From Perca fluviatilis (lineage: Eukaryota; Chordata; Actinopteri; Perciformes; Percidae), in contig NC_053116.1 in assembly GCF_010015445.1 (NCBI RefSeq), positions 25,336,607 to 25,400,606 of the forward strand: a stretch of DNA of 64,000 nt, in the 5' to 3' direction. A program made the position numbers and the translations under genes. Every line of letters starts with the position of its first letter. Within the stretch, counting starts at the first letter, position 1. Below, piece by piece: positions 12,668 through 24,369 of this stretch. Under the pieces are notes generated by a model that was given only the letters and a program-made list of their open reading frames with translations, was not told where the DNA came from and did not search any database.

Positions 12668-14288
12668 GTGAGTCAGTGGAAAAGACAAGTGCACCGGTGT
12701 TATTAAGACAATAGTATGATGTATGTTTCAGCCCTGTGCTTTCAAACAGTAAAATGTGAAGGTGTCTTATTCAGTGTCTTCTGGACTAAAGATCCCAGCA
12801 GGGGAGATATCTGCTTCAAGCTTGAAGAGTGACATGTTCATGTGGTGGCTGGACTCATGTCTGATAGTGGATCACCCAGTCAGTCACCTGATTTGGTGCT
12901 GAGCCGTTGGGAGACTTTAACCTGCACTGACCTCAGAGTAGATTTTGAGTAGACACTCCACCATTAATTGACTTCCCCTGCAGTCAGTTGTCTTTAATGT
13001 TAGATTGAGCTGAGGTTGTTTCCCCAACTGACATGCAAAGAATCAGCTGGGACAGATGTAGAGACAAAAGATTGAAAAATATGGCCACGATTCACACTTT
13101 TCTGAGCTGTTTCAGGACAGAGGTGTCATAGTGCAGTGTAGTATTTGTTCTGAGTAGGTTGTAAGGGAGTTTGGCTACCCGTCAGTGACCAGATCACAGT
13201 CTAGGTTTTGTGTGGTGTAGTTTGTTTACAAACAACAGTGTTTTTATGGTCATGTAAAGAAGGCATTGTGTTCTGTTTCTATTGTAAACACTGTGGTCTG
13301 GGGTTGTTGGCAGCAGTGTTTAGCCTGAATGGCAGTTTTACATTCACACAGGGATTTGTGCTGCGTCAGCCAAACTGGTTTCAGACCATTTTAACTGAAA
13401 AGTATTAAATTACAACAGCTGAGAAGTGTTGCGATTGTGAGAACAACTGCTCTGCTTTTTTGCTTCCAAATACCTGCATTTTATCTATTTACTGGTACTT
13501 CACCTGCCCTTCAACCTCAGACTAAAAATAACCCAAACACAGAGGTCAAAGTTCACATAATTCAGTTTTTTGTCTGTGAACGTTTTTCAGAAGTCCAATG
13601 TGCTAGCGACCCAGAAATGTAGAGTTAAACTGGTCAGTCTGTATGGTTTTGAAGCATGTCATACAACTCCTTCAGACTTAACCCTGAGGTGTGGTTGTGA
13701 CACAATTAGTGCTTTCAACGCTAAACAAACACCTGGAGGCTATGGATAGCTGTCTTTGCATAACCCTTACTATCCCAGGTGTGGTTATGTATTTGCAATT
13801 GTGCTCACTCACCTTTTCTTCTCGCATTTCTTTGACAGCCGCTATGGTTACCGTTTAGGTAATTTGCGGTCTGTCTTTGCAAGCTAAAATCATACAACAT
13901 TAGTCATGCAGCCATTAGTGCTTGTAACCATAGCAGCCGATTATGTATAATCATACCTGCTGTTGATGTCTTCCAAGCAGCATACCGGAGAAATGTGCTA
14001 GTTTTGATCTTCTCTGTGTTGAATTCACATCAAACATCAATTCCTCAGCTCTGCCAGGGCTGCATCGACACCCCAAATCATTTCAGATTACACTGCTCCT
14101 TTATGTCTCGCGGCTGTCACTCAGAGAGAAAGCAGTGTCTCCAGATGAGTGATATGATGTCAGAGAGGGTTTAACACTGTGGATTAACACATTTTCTGAA
14201 CCAGGCTATAAAACAGAAGCTGTTGTTTGTTTCTACTGGACAGCCTGTTACTGTCTGACTGACCTGACACTAACTCAGGATCAGATCT
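12668..14288. other. kazn intron, no feature recognised
   Basis: First part of the 21.1-kb intron that would follow the alternative first exon. No repeats or other exons were recognised. Confidence 0.45.
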
Positions 14289-15790
14289 GGGGTCTCATTT
14301 ATAAACGTGGCGTACGCACAAAACGGGGCTGAAAATGTGCGTACGCCACTTCCCACGCAAAGGTTGTCATTTATAAAAAACAAACTTTGACGGGAGACCC
14401 ATGCGTACACACATTTTGGAGACAATGGGAACTGGCGACGCAGATGGTGAGGTGGTGAACTGATGTCAGACTGCAGAAAGTAAATGTGGGAATAACGATT
14501 ACTCGTAATATTTTCTAGTATTGATGCCTCATGCACATTTTTTTACTCCATATCATCCACGTTGTCATGAAGATTAAATCCTACAGTGCTATTTGCGCTT
14601 GTACTGAGTGATAACTGTTCCATAAACACCCTGTAAAATCCAACTCAAATCTTAAATAAAAATTTGTCAGCCGTCACATTGTCCGCTACGGAGCGCAGGA
14701 GGAGGAGATGGCACGGCTGCATGGAATACAGGAGAGCATCAAATACCCTAGCATTAGATAACGGGAGAACACAGTGTAAATAACTAAATATATGTCTTTA
14801 AAACTGTGCATCAAATGTCAAAGTCTCGAAATACAGCCCTTAAGCTCTCGCGCAATCGTAACCCTTAATATTGTTCGTGACCAAACCTGCATGAAGAAAA
14901 GTGTGTTTGCCTATTAGACTTTCGTCTTCAAATTGTATCTCGGGGTGGGGGATACTACTAGTTGATGCTGTGATTTTGTCAAGGTGTTAACAATCACAAA
15001 TTGTTGTAAACAAACTGCGGTGACCCCCGTGCGTAATGCTGCATGATGGCACTGCTGGCCCTGCGGGAGGACTACACTAATGGAAGAATCAGGAGAGAAA
15101 GAGACTTCAGGGGCCATGACGATGACTGGCTAATTGCCGATTGAGATTCCCTAAAGCTGAGCTCTGGGATCTATGTACTGAATTGCGCCTAACCATGCCA
15201 TCCCGGTCCAAATACAGGTCCTCGCCACTCTGGGGGCCACTGGCTGTTTCCAGAGGGAAATGGCAGGCAGCTAAGTGTTTTTTTCTTTTTCTTTTTTATA
15301 AATATTATAATTTTCACCTTTATCACTAAGGCTTGTTTGGATATAATATATACAGTTCTGTTAAATTTAGGTCTGGTATATCGAAGCTGTCCCTGAGTGC
15401 TGTAATGCATGCCTTTTTCGGTGGTATTATTAATATAGGTAGTCTATTGATCAGGTTTCCCTACACTATACGAGAACAGGCGGAAATTTTAATTCAATTT
15501 GCAGCAATTCACCAGTGTCTGAGAAGTTTTTTGTTTTTCCCCCGCCAGTCATTAACATACTGATCAGCATTCATGAGGTTCTTTGCATTGACGATTTATG
15601 GTTAAAAATGGGCATGTACAGGGCTGGATAAGAGGCTGATTCACGTACGCACACTTGTGGGTAATCTGTAATTTATAAAGGGAACATTGCTTACAGGTTT
15701 TATAAATCTGAATGTTTTTTGGCATACGCCATTTTTGGCTTTTGGGCGTACGTACGCAGAATCCTATGCCCAGATTTATAAATGAGACCC
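14289..15790 (+). mobile_element. Decayed PIF/Harbinger DNA transposon
   Basis: Ends are inverted: GGGTCTCATTTATAAA at 14290 and TTTATAAATGAGACCC ending at 15790. Subterminal zones on both sides are rich in GTACGC / GCGTAC words (GGCGTACGCAC left, GGGCGTACGTACGCAG right), as expected of transposase-binding repeats. A transposase fragment of Harbinger type lies inside (15043-15280). A perfect 3-bp target duplication could not be fixed (CTG left, TTG right). The element is about 1.5 kb and no longer autonomous. Confidence 0.7.
15043..15280 (+). pseudogene. Harbinger transposase N-terminal fragment
   Basis: From an ATG at 15043 the frame reads MMALLALREDYTNGRIRRER and then FRGHDDDWLIAD before a TGA. 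The following base frame continues with RLRFPKAELWDLCTELRL. These match the start of fish Harbinger (HARBI1-like) nucleases, where a 'RRERVFRDH..D..HDDDWLISRFRFPR..LLDLC' segment precedes the DDE domain. One frameshift separates the two parts near 15138, and the catalytic region is not recoverable. It is a dead gene within the element. Confidence 0.65.
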
Positions 15791-17000
15791 TTGGCTGTAC
15801 GTGTGAACCTTCATTTATATGCATCCAAATGCATGCACATGTCCATCTGGGCATATATATGTCAATCAACCAATGGATGAATGTGTTTGTGTGTGACTGT
15901 GTGTGTTTCCAGCAGTTTGACAACATCATTGCGGGAACATCTGAGTTTGGTCCTGGCTGCCTAATTGCCTTCTTTTACTGACTGTGCTGCAGGTGAATGC
16001 AGTGAATGTGAATCCCTCGGGTGCTAGCTACTTTCTTCCCGTTGTGGCAGACACGGAAGGCAATTTGGAACAAACTATAGATAATCAGCTGCCTGTCAGA
16101 ATCAAGTCGGGGATAGTTGTAAAGCAACTGTATTAATCATGAGGAATGCTAAGTCAGATTTACGAATACTTGTTGAGAGAATGGAGTAATTTTGTATTTC
16201 AATGAGGATGTACTGATCGGAGCCTTTATGTTCCATCTATCTATCTATCTCTGTTTGAAAACATTGGCCCCAATCATATTTATTAGAAAGCAAAATCTCA
16301 GATTATTTTGGCATGCTTACTTTGTCACTATCACAAATCAGATTTTCCCACTGTTGGCTGCTGTTTTCAGACACTGTCCATTCCTCCTCAGCTTATCAAA
16401 TATACATGGATGGATGACAGAACTTGCTCTCTGTAAGTCTCTGAAAAGGTAACTCCAATTTGCAGTGACAGACTCTTCAGTCTTGTAGCTTCATTTACTG
16501 AAGCTGTCAGCAGATGCCCTGCTCATTTTGAAAACTGGGAACAAATGTAACTCCAAAGCCATTAGCTACGGATTTCAGACCCAGAATCTTATTGAGTATC
16601 TCAAGAGGCAACCAGGATTGTTTCAGCACCGCTATACTCTAATTTGTCTGCCAAATCATCATTGTCACCTTGGCTCGACTTTTCCAGGTGGCGATAATTA
16701 ATTTTGGCAACAGAGCATGTTTGTTGATGTGTTCGTTTGTTTGGTTGATTTGAAGGAGTGCAGGGTTTAGTCAGTGGTATGAGCCAGCTCATACAGGTAT
16801 GCTGACTCTGTGTGCGTGGACTCATCCACAGTTTGACAAAGTATCCATGGTGACACAGTGTCTGCCCTCCCATTTGGCCCAGACTATAAATAACAGCACT
16901 GTTAGCCTTCGGCACCAAAGGTCATTTCTCAACTATATACACACAAACACACGGACAGATATGCATACACACCTGCTTTGTCACACAAGCATGGACACAT
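15791..17000. other. kazn intron, no feature recognised
   Basis: A short ATCT run at about 16228 is the only simple repeat. No exon or transposon end was seen. Confidence 0.45.
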
Positions 17001-17008
17001 GTCCAAAC

Positions 17009-17686
17009 TAGTGATGGTCAAATGAAGCTTTGTGAACCAGTTTTTCAGTCCCTCCAGGATTTCGCAGCCTTTTTTTGAGAATGTTGCGGCCCAAAATGCC
17101 TGATTTCGATGGGAGCTTTTGTAAAAGATTGCGACAAAAGTTGTGATGTCTGATGTTTGTTGCAATGAAGTTGCGGGAGACAGTGAAAGTTGCGATTATT
17201 TTTTGTTTTGTGTAGTTCTTTAAAAATAAAAAGGAAACTTGTTTTGGGGAGAATAAAATTACTCTGGGCTGAGATTTCCTAGTAACCTTACCAAAAAAGC
17301 TCAGGATGCTGCATTTGTTCGTATAATATGAAAATGGCTGGTGGATTTAAGACAAAAAATAATAATTTATTGAATTAATCAAATTTGAACATACGTGTCA
17401 GTGGCTTGTTGATCTTTACATAGTTAATTTTCTAACCTGGCCTGGGACACACATTCATACGGTTTGATAAAGTACTGACTTTATCATTGCACTTACAATA
17501 ACGAGCGAAATTCTGGAGGGACTGGTCTTTATTTTCTGAGGTCTCTAGATGGCGCGCTCTGTTCAAAGAAAAAGGTTAAAGGAATGGCAATTCAGTGTGT
17601 TTTCAACCCTTTGTTGAAGAGAGAGCCCCATCTAGTGGGCTCAGAAAAAAGAATATGGTTCACAAAGCTTCATTTGGCCATCACTA
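17009..17686. mobile_element. hAT-type MITE with 8-bp target duplication
   Basis: Ends are TAGTGATGGTCAAATGAAGC and, inverted at the right, GCTTCATTTGGCCATCACTA. The direct repeat GTCCAAAC flanks both sides (17001-17008 and 17687-17694), an 8-bp duplication as made by hAT transposases. The 678-bp element has no transposase frame. It contains a second, nested element at 17046-17524, so its own length is only about 200 bp. Confidence 0.85.
17046..17524. mobile_element. Second MITE nested in the hAT MITE
   Basis: The left end CAGTCCCTCCAGGATTTCGC is matched by the inverted right end GCGAAATTCTGGAGGGACTG, 19 of 20 bases. The CAG...CTG termini suggest hAT again. A clean target duplication was not found (CAGTTTTT left, GTCTTTAT right). 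There is no coding capacity. The nesting shows that it arrived after the outer element. Confidence 0.75.
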
Positions 17687-17694
17687 GTCCAAAC

Positions 17695-18261
17695 ACCTCT
17701 TAGCCACCTGTCTCAGCTAATCTGTTAACCCACCTAATAAGACGAATCAGTTGAATTTGAATATGTTTTCCGTGCAGCCATTGGCATAAGGCCCTGGTCA
17801 TACTCACAGAGATCTTTCTCCAAAACAGAGCTTGTTTTTTGTTCCTATTGCATCAGAAATTGTTGCTTTGTTATCTGCTTGACTCCCACTCATGCACAGC
17901 AAGACTATTCTCTGAAAACAACTGTTTATTTATTTGCAATATGCTTAATAGCAACACCCGGGGAAAATGAGGTGAACATAATAGCACAATGTTAACAACG
18001 CATAACAATAAAATGAAACCAGTAGGAAAAGCCAGTGAAAACAGATGTTGTAAAACGTGCTAAATGTTGATAGCTTGTGTATGCTATTTCATATCATGGC
18101 TGAATGAATGACATGTTTTTACCAGCACAGCTCACCAAGCATAACCAGCAGCAATTATTGCCTGGCCTGATGCAACCAATTAACATTTTCATCATGTTGG
18201 GTGTGAGACGTCCAGAATAAAAGCACAAACTCCAGCTTCTATCTGGAGGAAGAACCTTAAT
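17695..18261. other. kazn intron, no feature recognised
   Basis: AT-rich sequence with no repeat border or exon. Confidence 0.45.
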
Positions 18262-18560
18262 ATTAATACAATAATAATACATTTGATTTATAGAGCACTT
18301 TTCATGGTACTCATGTTAAAATGATCCTAGAAAACAACACACTAAAATATATAAAATATATATATATAACACACAGCATTAATCACACATTAAAACAGTT
18401 CTGAAAAGGTGGGTGTTGATCAGTGATTTGAACATGGACAGATTAGTGCAGCCTCGGATGTGTTTGAGTAGAGAGTTTCAGAGGGAGGGGTCTATGGAGA
18501 AGGCTCTGTCGCCCCAGGTCCGGTGCTTGGTCCTGAGTGGTGGAGACGGGGGGTTGGCAT
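18262..18560 (-). repeat. L2/SINE-type fish repeat fragment
   Basis: The block opens with ATTAATACAATAATAATACA and TTTATAGAGCACTTTTCATG, the reverse of the '..CTATATAAAT..AATAAT' tail, and continues with TCTGAAAAGGTGGGTGTTGA, GTTTCAGAGGGAGGGGTCTA and GAAGGCTCTGTCGCCCCAGG. I recognise this series from a frequent fish repeat with an L2-like 3' end. Exact class is uncertain. Confidence 0.55.
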
Positions 18561-20393
18561 CATCCTAGCAATGCACCAATTCATTAGAGCACCAACTCAG
18601 ACAGCAATGTAAAGCATTAGTTATCCCCAAAATAGGCAAATAGTGTATACTTCTGCAATTACAATATCCTAGAATTGGCTCTGTGTGTATTCTCGCAGCA
18701 TTTATTTGCAACCTGAATGCCTACTAATACAACATACCGGAGGATGATAAATTGCATGGAGCTAAGATCTCGAAAGAGGATAGTTGCCAGCCTGCACCTT
18801 CATTATCACTTCTGTGGAAGGGCTGCCATTTTGGCTCATTTGCACTCTCTGACTCCCCCAGTTTTATTTTAATGGCTCCATCCATCCGTCATTGTATCTA
18901 CCAGATATCTTATCTTCCATCGAACCGTTTGTCCCTTATGACCTGAGCAGCACCTCTTCCATTTTCATGGAAACTCTGTTGCTAATCTCCATGACGAAGA
19001 AATTCGAAATGCCGTCCAGTATATCTGTCCATCTGCAGCCTAAGAACGACAGCAATCTCACTGTTTGTGGTTTTCACGTCATAGATGGGAGAAAGACTTA
19101 AAAACAGATGCATTGTTTTGACGGATTACTGTCAGTTCGGCACAAGTACAGACTGTGAAAATGTGAGAGAGGGCTGCTTATGTAACTCTATAAAAGGACA
19201 CCAAAAATGAAGATGGTTTTAAATCTGGCATGCTCAGTCCACCAAAGAAAAATGTAACTTTTTTTTGTTCTAAAAAAAAATAATAATAATAATAAAAAAA
19301 TGTAAATCTGTACTTTATACAGTAACATATGTGAGCTCTCTTTGCATGTTTGTGTCATTCTGGGAACAGCAATGCTAGTTCTGGCCAGTGTGGCTGATAC
19401 CATCCACAGACACACAGGAGGGTTTTAAGCCAACAGACGCAGAGCGTGATAAAATGCAGCGGAGATTACTGCCTATCTTTCTCTCTGATCAGTTTTTTGC
19501 TCACTGTCGAGCTCTGTTCTAACCCTACTCGCGCAAGTTCAGCCCCCATTACTCCAAGGACCTGAAGCATGAAATAGGCTTGCCAGCATATGGATGTCAG
19601 ATTCTGTGATGGTAAAGCTTGGACCACTTGATCGACACTGGCTGACTAGAAGGGAGGGAGTCATGCAGTGAGTGACATCGTCATTTAAATGCCTTTGATG
19701 TGAATTAATGGTGACAGCCTCGAATTCTGTGGAATTCAGGTTGTGAAAGCATCAAGTCAAGAAAAGAATCTTTTCGGGTTCCAGATTTGCAGCTTTTCTC
19801 TGCTTTATATGATTGTTAACTAAATATTTAGTTTTTAGGCCCCATGTCAGACCAAACAAACATTTTGAAGACGTGGAAATTCCTAGGGCAGTTTTACAGG
19901 CTAAAGTATCCCCTACCTTCTCTGGCATGTTAGAAGCTTAATTGACGTCTTCATAGTCTCTTCTTTATAATCCTCCAACTCCAGAGCAATCATGAGTTGA
20001 TATGAGGCTAAAGACCATGGGGACTTGAGGCTTGCTTTCACACTGGTGTGCTTACCAATAAATAGCAATCCATCCCTGTATGTGTTGTCCTGAATACCAA
20101 TATCTCTTCCTCACTGTCTCCGTTAATACACAATATTAGAGTATGATTTCTGTGATGGAGTGCCCCAAGGCAAGATGTGTTTTTTTCCCTTTTTTTCCCT
20201 TTTCATTGGGTGTGACCCTGTCATCTCCTCAGGCGACGCAGGGAGATTGTTCTGCTCATGAGAATTGACTAGCTAATCCAGAGCAAAGTACTCCCAGACA
20301 GAGCAGACACTGCAGGCTGCCTTCATCAGTCAGAGCTTAGGCGTTACTACCGTCATGAACCACTGATGAATTTGCTATCAATGGTCCATAAAG

Positions 20394-20428
<35 letters not shown>

Positions 20429-21539
20429 CGTCTGCGCGTACGTGCGCACACACGAGACAGAGAGAGACACACACACACACTGACTTTTATTAATGACTCC
20501 TGCATCTCATTCGAGATGAAAGACTGAAATATATTTCGGCAAACTGCCCTTAATGATTTGTGCAGGATCCGATATGAAAATGTGCTTTCACTCTCACAAG
20601 GACGTGCATGTGATGCATTTCACCTTTTCTGCCCTTCTGGCAGATTTTGAACACCTCATTTGTACCTGTGACAATCACTCCCTCTCTCTGTTTAGGAATA
20701 ATATTAAATAGCTCAAATCACAGGCAGCCTCTTGCAACCAAATTAAATAGCCATATTAGTTTGCATGTTATCAACTGATTATGTGTGTCAATTTATGCTG
20801 ACCATTTTCAAATGGATTCTATACAGTTTTTTGTGGGACACCAATCCAGACAGCTCTGGGTTTGCGTTCATTTTTGTACGATATGAAAATCAATCAGCAA
20901 ATGAAACCTTGAAACTTGCTTGAGTTGTGTAATTCATCACAGTGAGCACAGTGAGTCTGCATGTTTTCAAGTGTTAGAGTTGATTTAAAAAGGTCAGCAC
21001 TGCATTACCTTACTGTGCATTACCTTAAGTAACTTCAACAAAAATGAAAGCAGACTTGATGTTTGCTGTGATGGAAATCAGTGAAATTCAAAAAATATAG
21101 TCACATTTCTAAAACACAGCAGCGTCATTTGCAAAATGGTAAGTTATGATGGAAAGTAGCCTATACATAATTGATTTACATCATTGGTATGGTACTTTAA
21201 AGCTGCCATGCAAAACTTTTGTCTGCCCCCTTTCGCAGTGAGTGTAAATACACAAGCACTGTTAAAATGTGCTTATGATGTATACCTGCAGGATAGCTCG
21301 CTGTAGAACTGGAAAATCCTCCTGCTTCCCTGAAGTCACCGTGGTAACATTTAAACCTCCACTGTGAGAGAGTTATGGAAACAGCTCGCTCCCCTACCCC
21401 TCTGGACGATTTTTGTTTTTACTTCAATCCTTCATCTAAACGACTCTAAAAAGTTTTTTTTTTATCTGGACCATCTGCTCCAGAAACTTTTCTTGGACGC
21501 TTCTTCTCATCCTTCTGGTACCTTTTAAGGTATTAAACG
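18561..21539. other. kazn intron, no feature recognised
   Basis: Mostly single-copy-looking DNA. It contains a short TG array at about 20395-20426 with a neighbouring CA-rich stretch. Parts (for example 20500-20620) look conserved in texture, but that cannot be judged from one sequence. Confidence 0.4.
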
Positions 21540-22260
21540 AAATAATCAAGAACCAACTAGTATTGAAACTTCACCAGTCAAACAATACCTGCATTTACCG
21601 CAAGCGTTGTTTGATTTAATGTAACATGTGATTGGCCCACTACCACAGCAGCTACAACCCATACAGTCTGTGGTGTGGTGAAGCGCGCTGCGGTATATTT
21701 GACGGAGTTGGCAGTTCAGAGTGCTGAGATACTTCCATTCACATGGTGGGTATTGAATCAAGTAAAAAAAAAAGGTATCAAAGTACTCTATTGGTATCAC
21801 TTTAAAGTGCTCATATTATGCTAAATTTCAGATTCATACTGTATAAGAGGTTATATCAGAATAGGTTTACATGGTTTAATTCTCAAAAAACACCCTATTT
21901 TTGTTGATCTACACATTTCTGCAGCTCCTCTCTTTGTTGAGTTCTCCGTTTTAGCTACAGAGTGAGGCATCTCACTTCTGTTCCATCTTTGTTGGGAGTC
22001 CCACATGCGTAATAGCTAGGTAAGGACTACCAGCCAGTCAGAAGCAGAGTATGAGGGCGTGCCATGCTAGCAGCTAGGCGAGCATTATAATGTGTGTTGC
22101 AGAGTGACACACGTTTGTCGTTTTATCACTTTGTAAACCTATAACATGCACAAAAAAGATATATAACACAATAAAGTAAAGGGTAAAAGCCAAAAGAATA
22201 ATATGAGCACTTTAAGGGTACTGGTATTAGCACTGGTAAATTTTTTAAACAATAGACACC
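21540..22260. repeat. Older repeat split by a TTAA MITE
   Basis: GGTATCAAAGTACTCTATTG before the MITE and GGGTACTGGTATTAGCACTG after it appear to be halves of one older repeat. I infer this only from the texture of the flanks and from the clean TTAA insertion between them. Confidence 0.35.
21806..22211. mobile_element. TTAA-flanked MITE, piggyBac type (copy 1)
   Basis: TTAA stands at 21802-21805 and 22212-22215. Between them the ends are AGTGCTCATATTATG and the inverted AATAATATGAGCACT. The TTAA duplication is the mark of piggyBac transposases. The 406-bp interior has no coding frame. Shared words with the copy at 63030-63556 (in reverse) include TGCACAAAAAAGATATATAA and GTAAACCTATAACATGC. 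Confidence 0.8.
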
Positions 22261-22614
22261 AGACACCACAACTCGTGGTAACTCAATGGTATTCTGAGAA
22301 CTCAGCATTGTGTGAACTTGTTTGGCAAGGGCTTGAGTGTAACGGACAATCATTTATATGTAAACGTATCGCACTCCATCTTTAAGGAGGGCAAATTTAC
22401 AGATAGTGGCATCAACAGCCAAAGTATAAAAAGTTTAACATCATTTGCAATGCAGTTTGTCCAGTGAGGTTTTTTTTGTCCTGAGGACACAAACCGATTC
22501 CCTTAGATTAAAGGTCAGATAATGGCTGCTGTTTGCATACATGCCTGCAAAGGGCAAACATTAATCCGTACCCCACCATGCATTCAGTAATGCATAGGGG
22601 TGTGCACATACCTA

Positions 22615-22616
<2 letters not shown>

Positions 22617-22665
<49 letters not shown>
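22617..22665. repeat. (TG)n microsatellite
   Basis: About 49 bp of TG dinucleotides. Confidence 0.95.
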
Positions 22666-22667
<2 letters not shown>

Positions 22668-22776
22668 GAGAATGTTTCACGTGAATAAAAATATCTTACC
22701 ATTCTGAGAATTAAGAGTTTAAATAAGAAAGAAAATGGAAGGCATCCATAATACTATTGAGTGTATAGAACTTTAA

Positions 22777-23545
22777 AGGGGTGATAGAATGATTATATAG
22801 GGTATTTAACACTGTTCCTTAAGGTCTTCTAATGGGGTATGTAACACTGGTTGGGCTGAAAATTAACCCAAATGCTATTTTATTAGGCCCTTAACTACCC
22901 TGTGAATATGGCTCTATTTGGAACAAGAGCTTTTCTTCCAAATATGGTATGCTCATGAATATTTAGAATGAGCTGCGCGCTGATTGGTTTGAGCAAACTA
23001 CATAGAAACACATGGGAGACTCGACAGCGGGTCTCATATTTCAGACACTGCCAAGTTATACATTGTTTGTTGGGCTATTTCGTTATTAAATTCACTTCTG
23101 AGACTTTTCTAAGCGAGAAATCAAGTCAGCGGTCAGCGAGCTTGTTACACCAGCAATCTCTTACCACAGTTCCAGTTACTCTTGGCTGGCTGCCGGCATA
23201 ACTAGAGTAGCTATATTTAAAGTTTGAATTTCGTCACACCACTTATACAACATCTACCTAAATGTCTCATAAAGCTAGCAACGGTGTCCGATTTCAAGTT
23301 AATGAATATTTGTGAATTTCAGAGGAATTCTAAGAGGAGGCTAGCTAGCTCTCATTGATAGAGCTACAACTTCCGGGGGGTTTGTTAAAAAAAAAAAATT
23401 TTTTTTTTTTGTTAGTAAAAAGATGTTTTTTTAAAGTTTTTTAAATAAAAAAAAAAAAATGGAAAAAAAAAAAATTATCTTTTTTTTTTTTTTTTTTTTT
23501 TTATATTTTTAATTATAATTAATTTTTTTTATTTTTTTTTTTTTT

Positions 23546-23587
<42 letters not shown>

Positions 23588-24365
23588 GATAAAAAAAAAA
23601 AAAAAGTTTTTTTTTTATTTTTTAAAAATTTAAAAAATTTTTTTATTTTAATAAAAATTAGAATTAAAAGAAAATATTAACATGCAGCCGCAGGCTCTAT
23701 CAATGAGACTCGCGGACAAGTGTTTATTTATTTCGTTTATTTCCCCAATCGTTTGTTTAAATAACTCAACACATTATAATTACACACATAACAAAAGCTC
23801 GCTGACCGCGCTGTCACTCACATACACCGGACATTTAGTAGGAACAGAGGAGTTGCAGGCCCTGGAGCTCTGTCAGAGCAGCGGCGTTTGGTAGTCCATT
23901 AGCCCAAAAAACAGTGACTTTGAGCGGGTATGGAGTGCTGTGGGCTGCCAGCCGTAACGGAGCTCAATCGAGCTCACAGCAGGCCGGGGTCTGTGAAGGA
24001 AGGCAGGCCAGGCGGCGAGGCAGCAACCCAGGCAGCACCGGCCGCTGAACTCCGACACACAGTCGGACAAAATTAGCCAAAATTAGCCATCCATTTTCGT
24101 AAAACGGCCCATATTTGAGCTTTGCATAGTTGATTTCTCGCATAAAAAAGTTTCAGAAGTGAATTTTGTAATGGAATAGCAGAGATCTGCGTGACCTAGA
24201 TTCAGAAGACTGTGTAGCCTATATAAATGTTGGGACGTGACCGTTCTCTTAATACACCCATGGGCGTGACAAAGGTACAGGTTTTGGGAGGTTGACGTCA
24301 ACATCTAGCTTTGTTATTCAACTATGATAGGGTAAAATTGGTTTTGCATTCTATCACCCATCACT
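22777..24365. mobile_element. TTAA-flanked fold-back element with A/T slurry core
   Basis: TTAA lies at 22773-22776 and 24366-24369. The left end AGGGGTGATAGAATG is matched by the inverted right end GCATTCTATCACCCATCACT. Further inside, left words recur inverted on the right: ATTCACTTCTGAGACTTTT (about 23090) against AAAAAGTTTCAGAAGTGAAT (about 24146); GGTCAGCGAGC against GCTCGCTGACC; CTCATTGATAGAGC against GCTCTATCAATGAG. The middle (23389-23670) is low-complexity A and T. A truncated relative is at 42051-42620. No transposase is present. Confidence 0.7.
23389..23670. repeat. A/T low-complexity slurry at the palindrome centre
   Basis: About 280 bases of runs of A and T with almost no G or C, irregular in period. 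It sits at the centre of inverted arms. It is either a decayed poly(A)/poly(T) junction or an artefact of sequencing through a hairpin. Confidence 0.8.
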
Positions 24366-24369
24366 TTAA

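Noticed and set aside
17038..17532. 8-bp target duplication for the inner MITE
   Set aside because: CAGTTTTT and GTCTTTAT share only part of their bases, so no duplication can be claimed.
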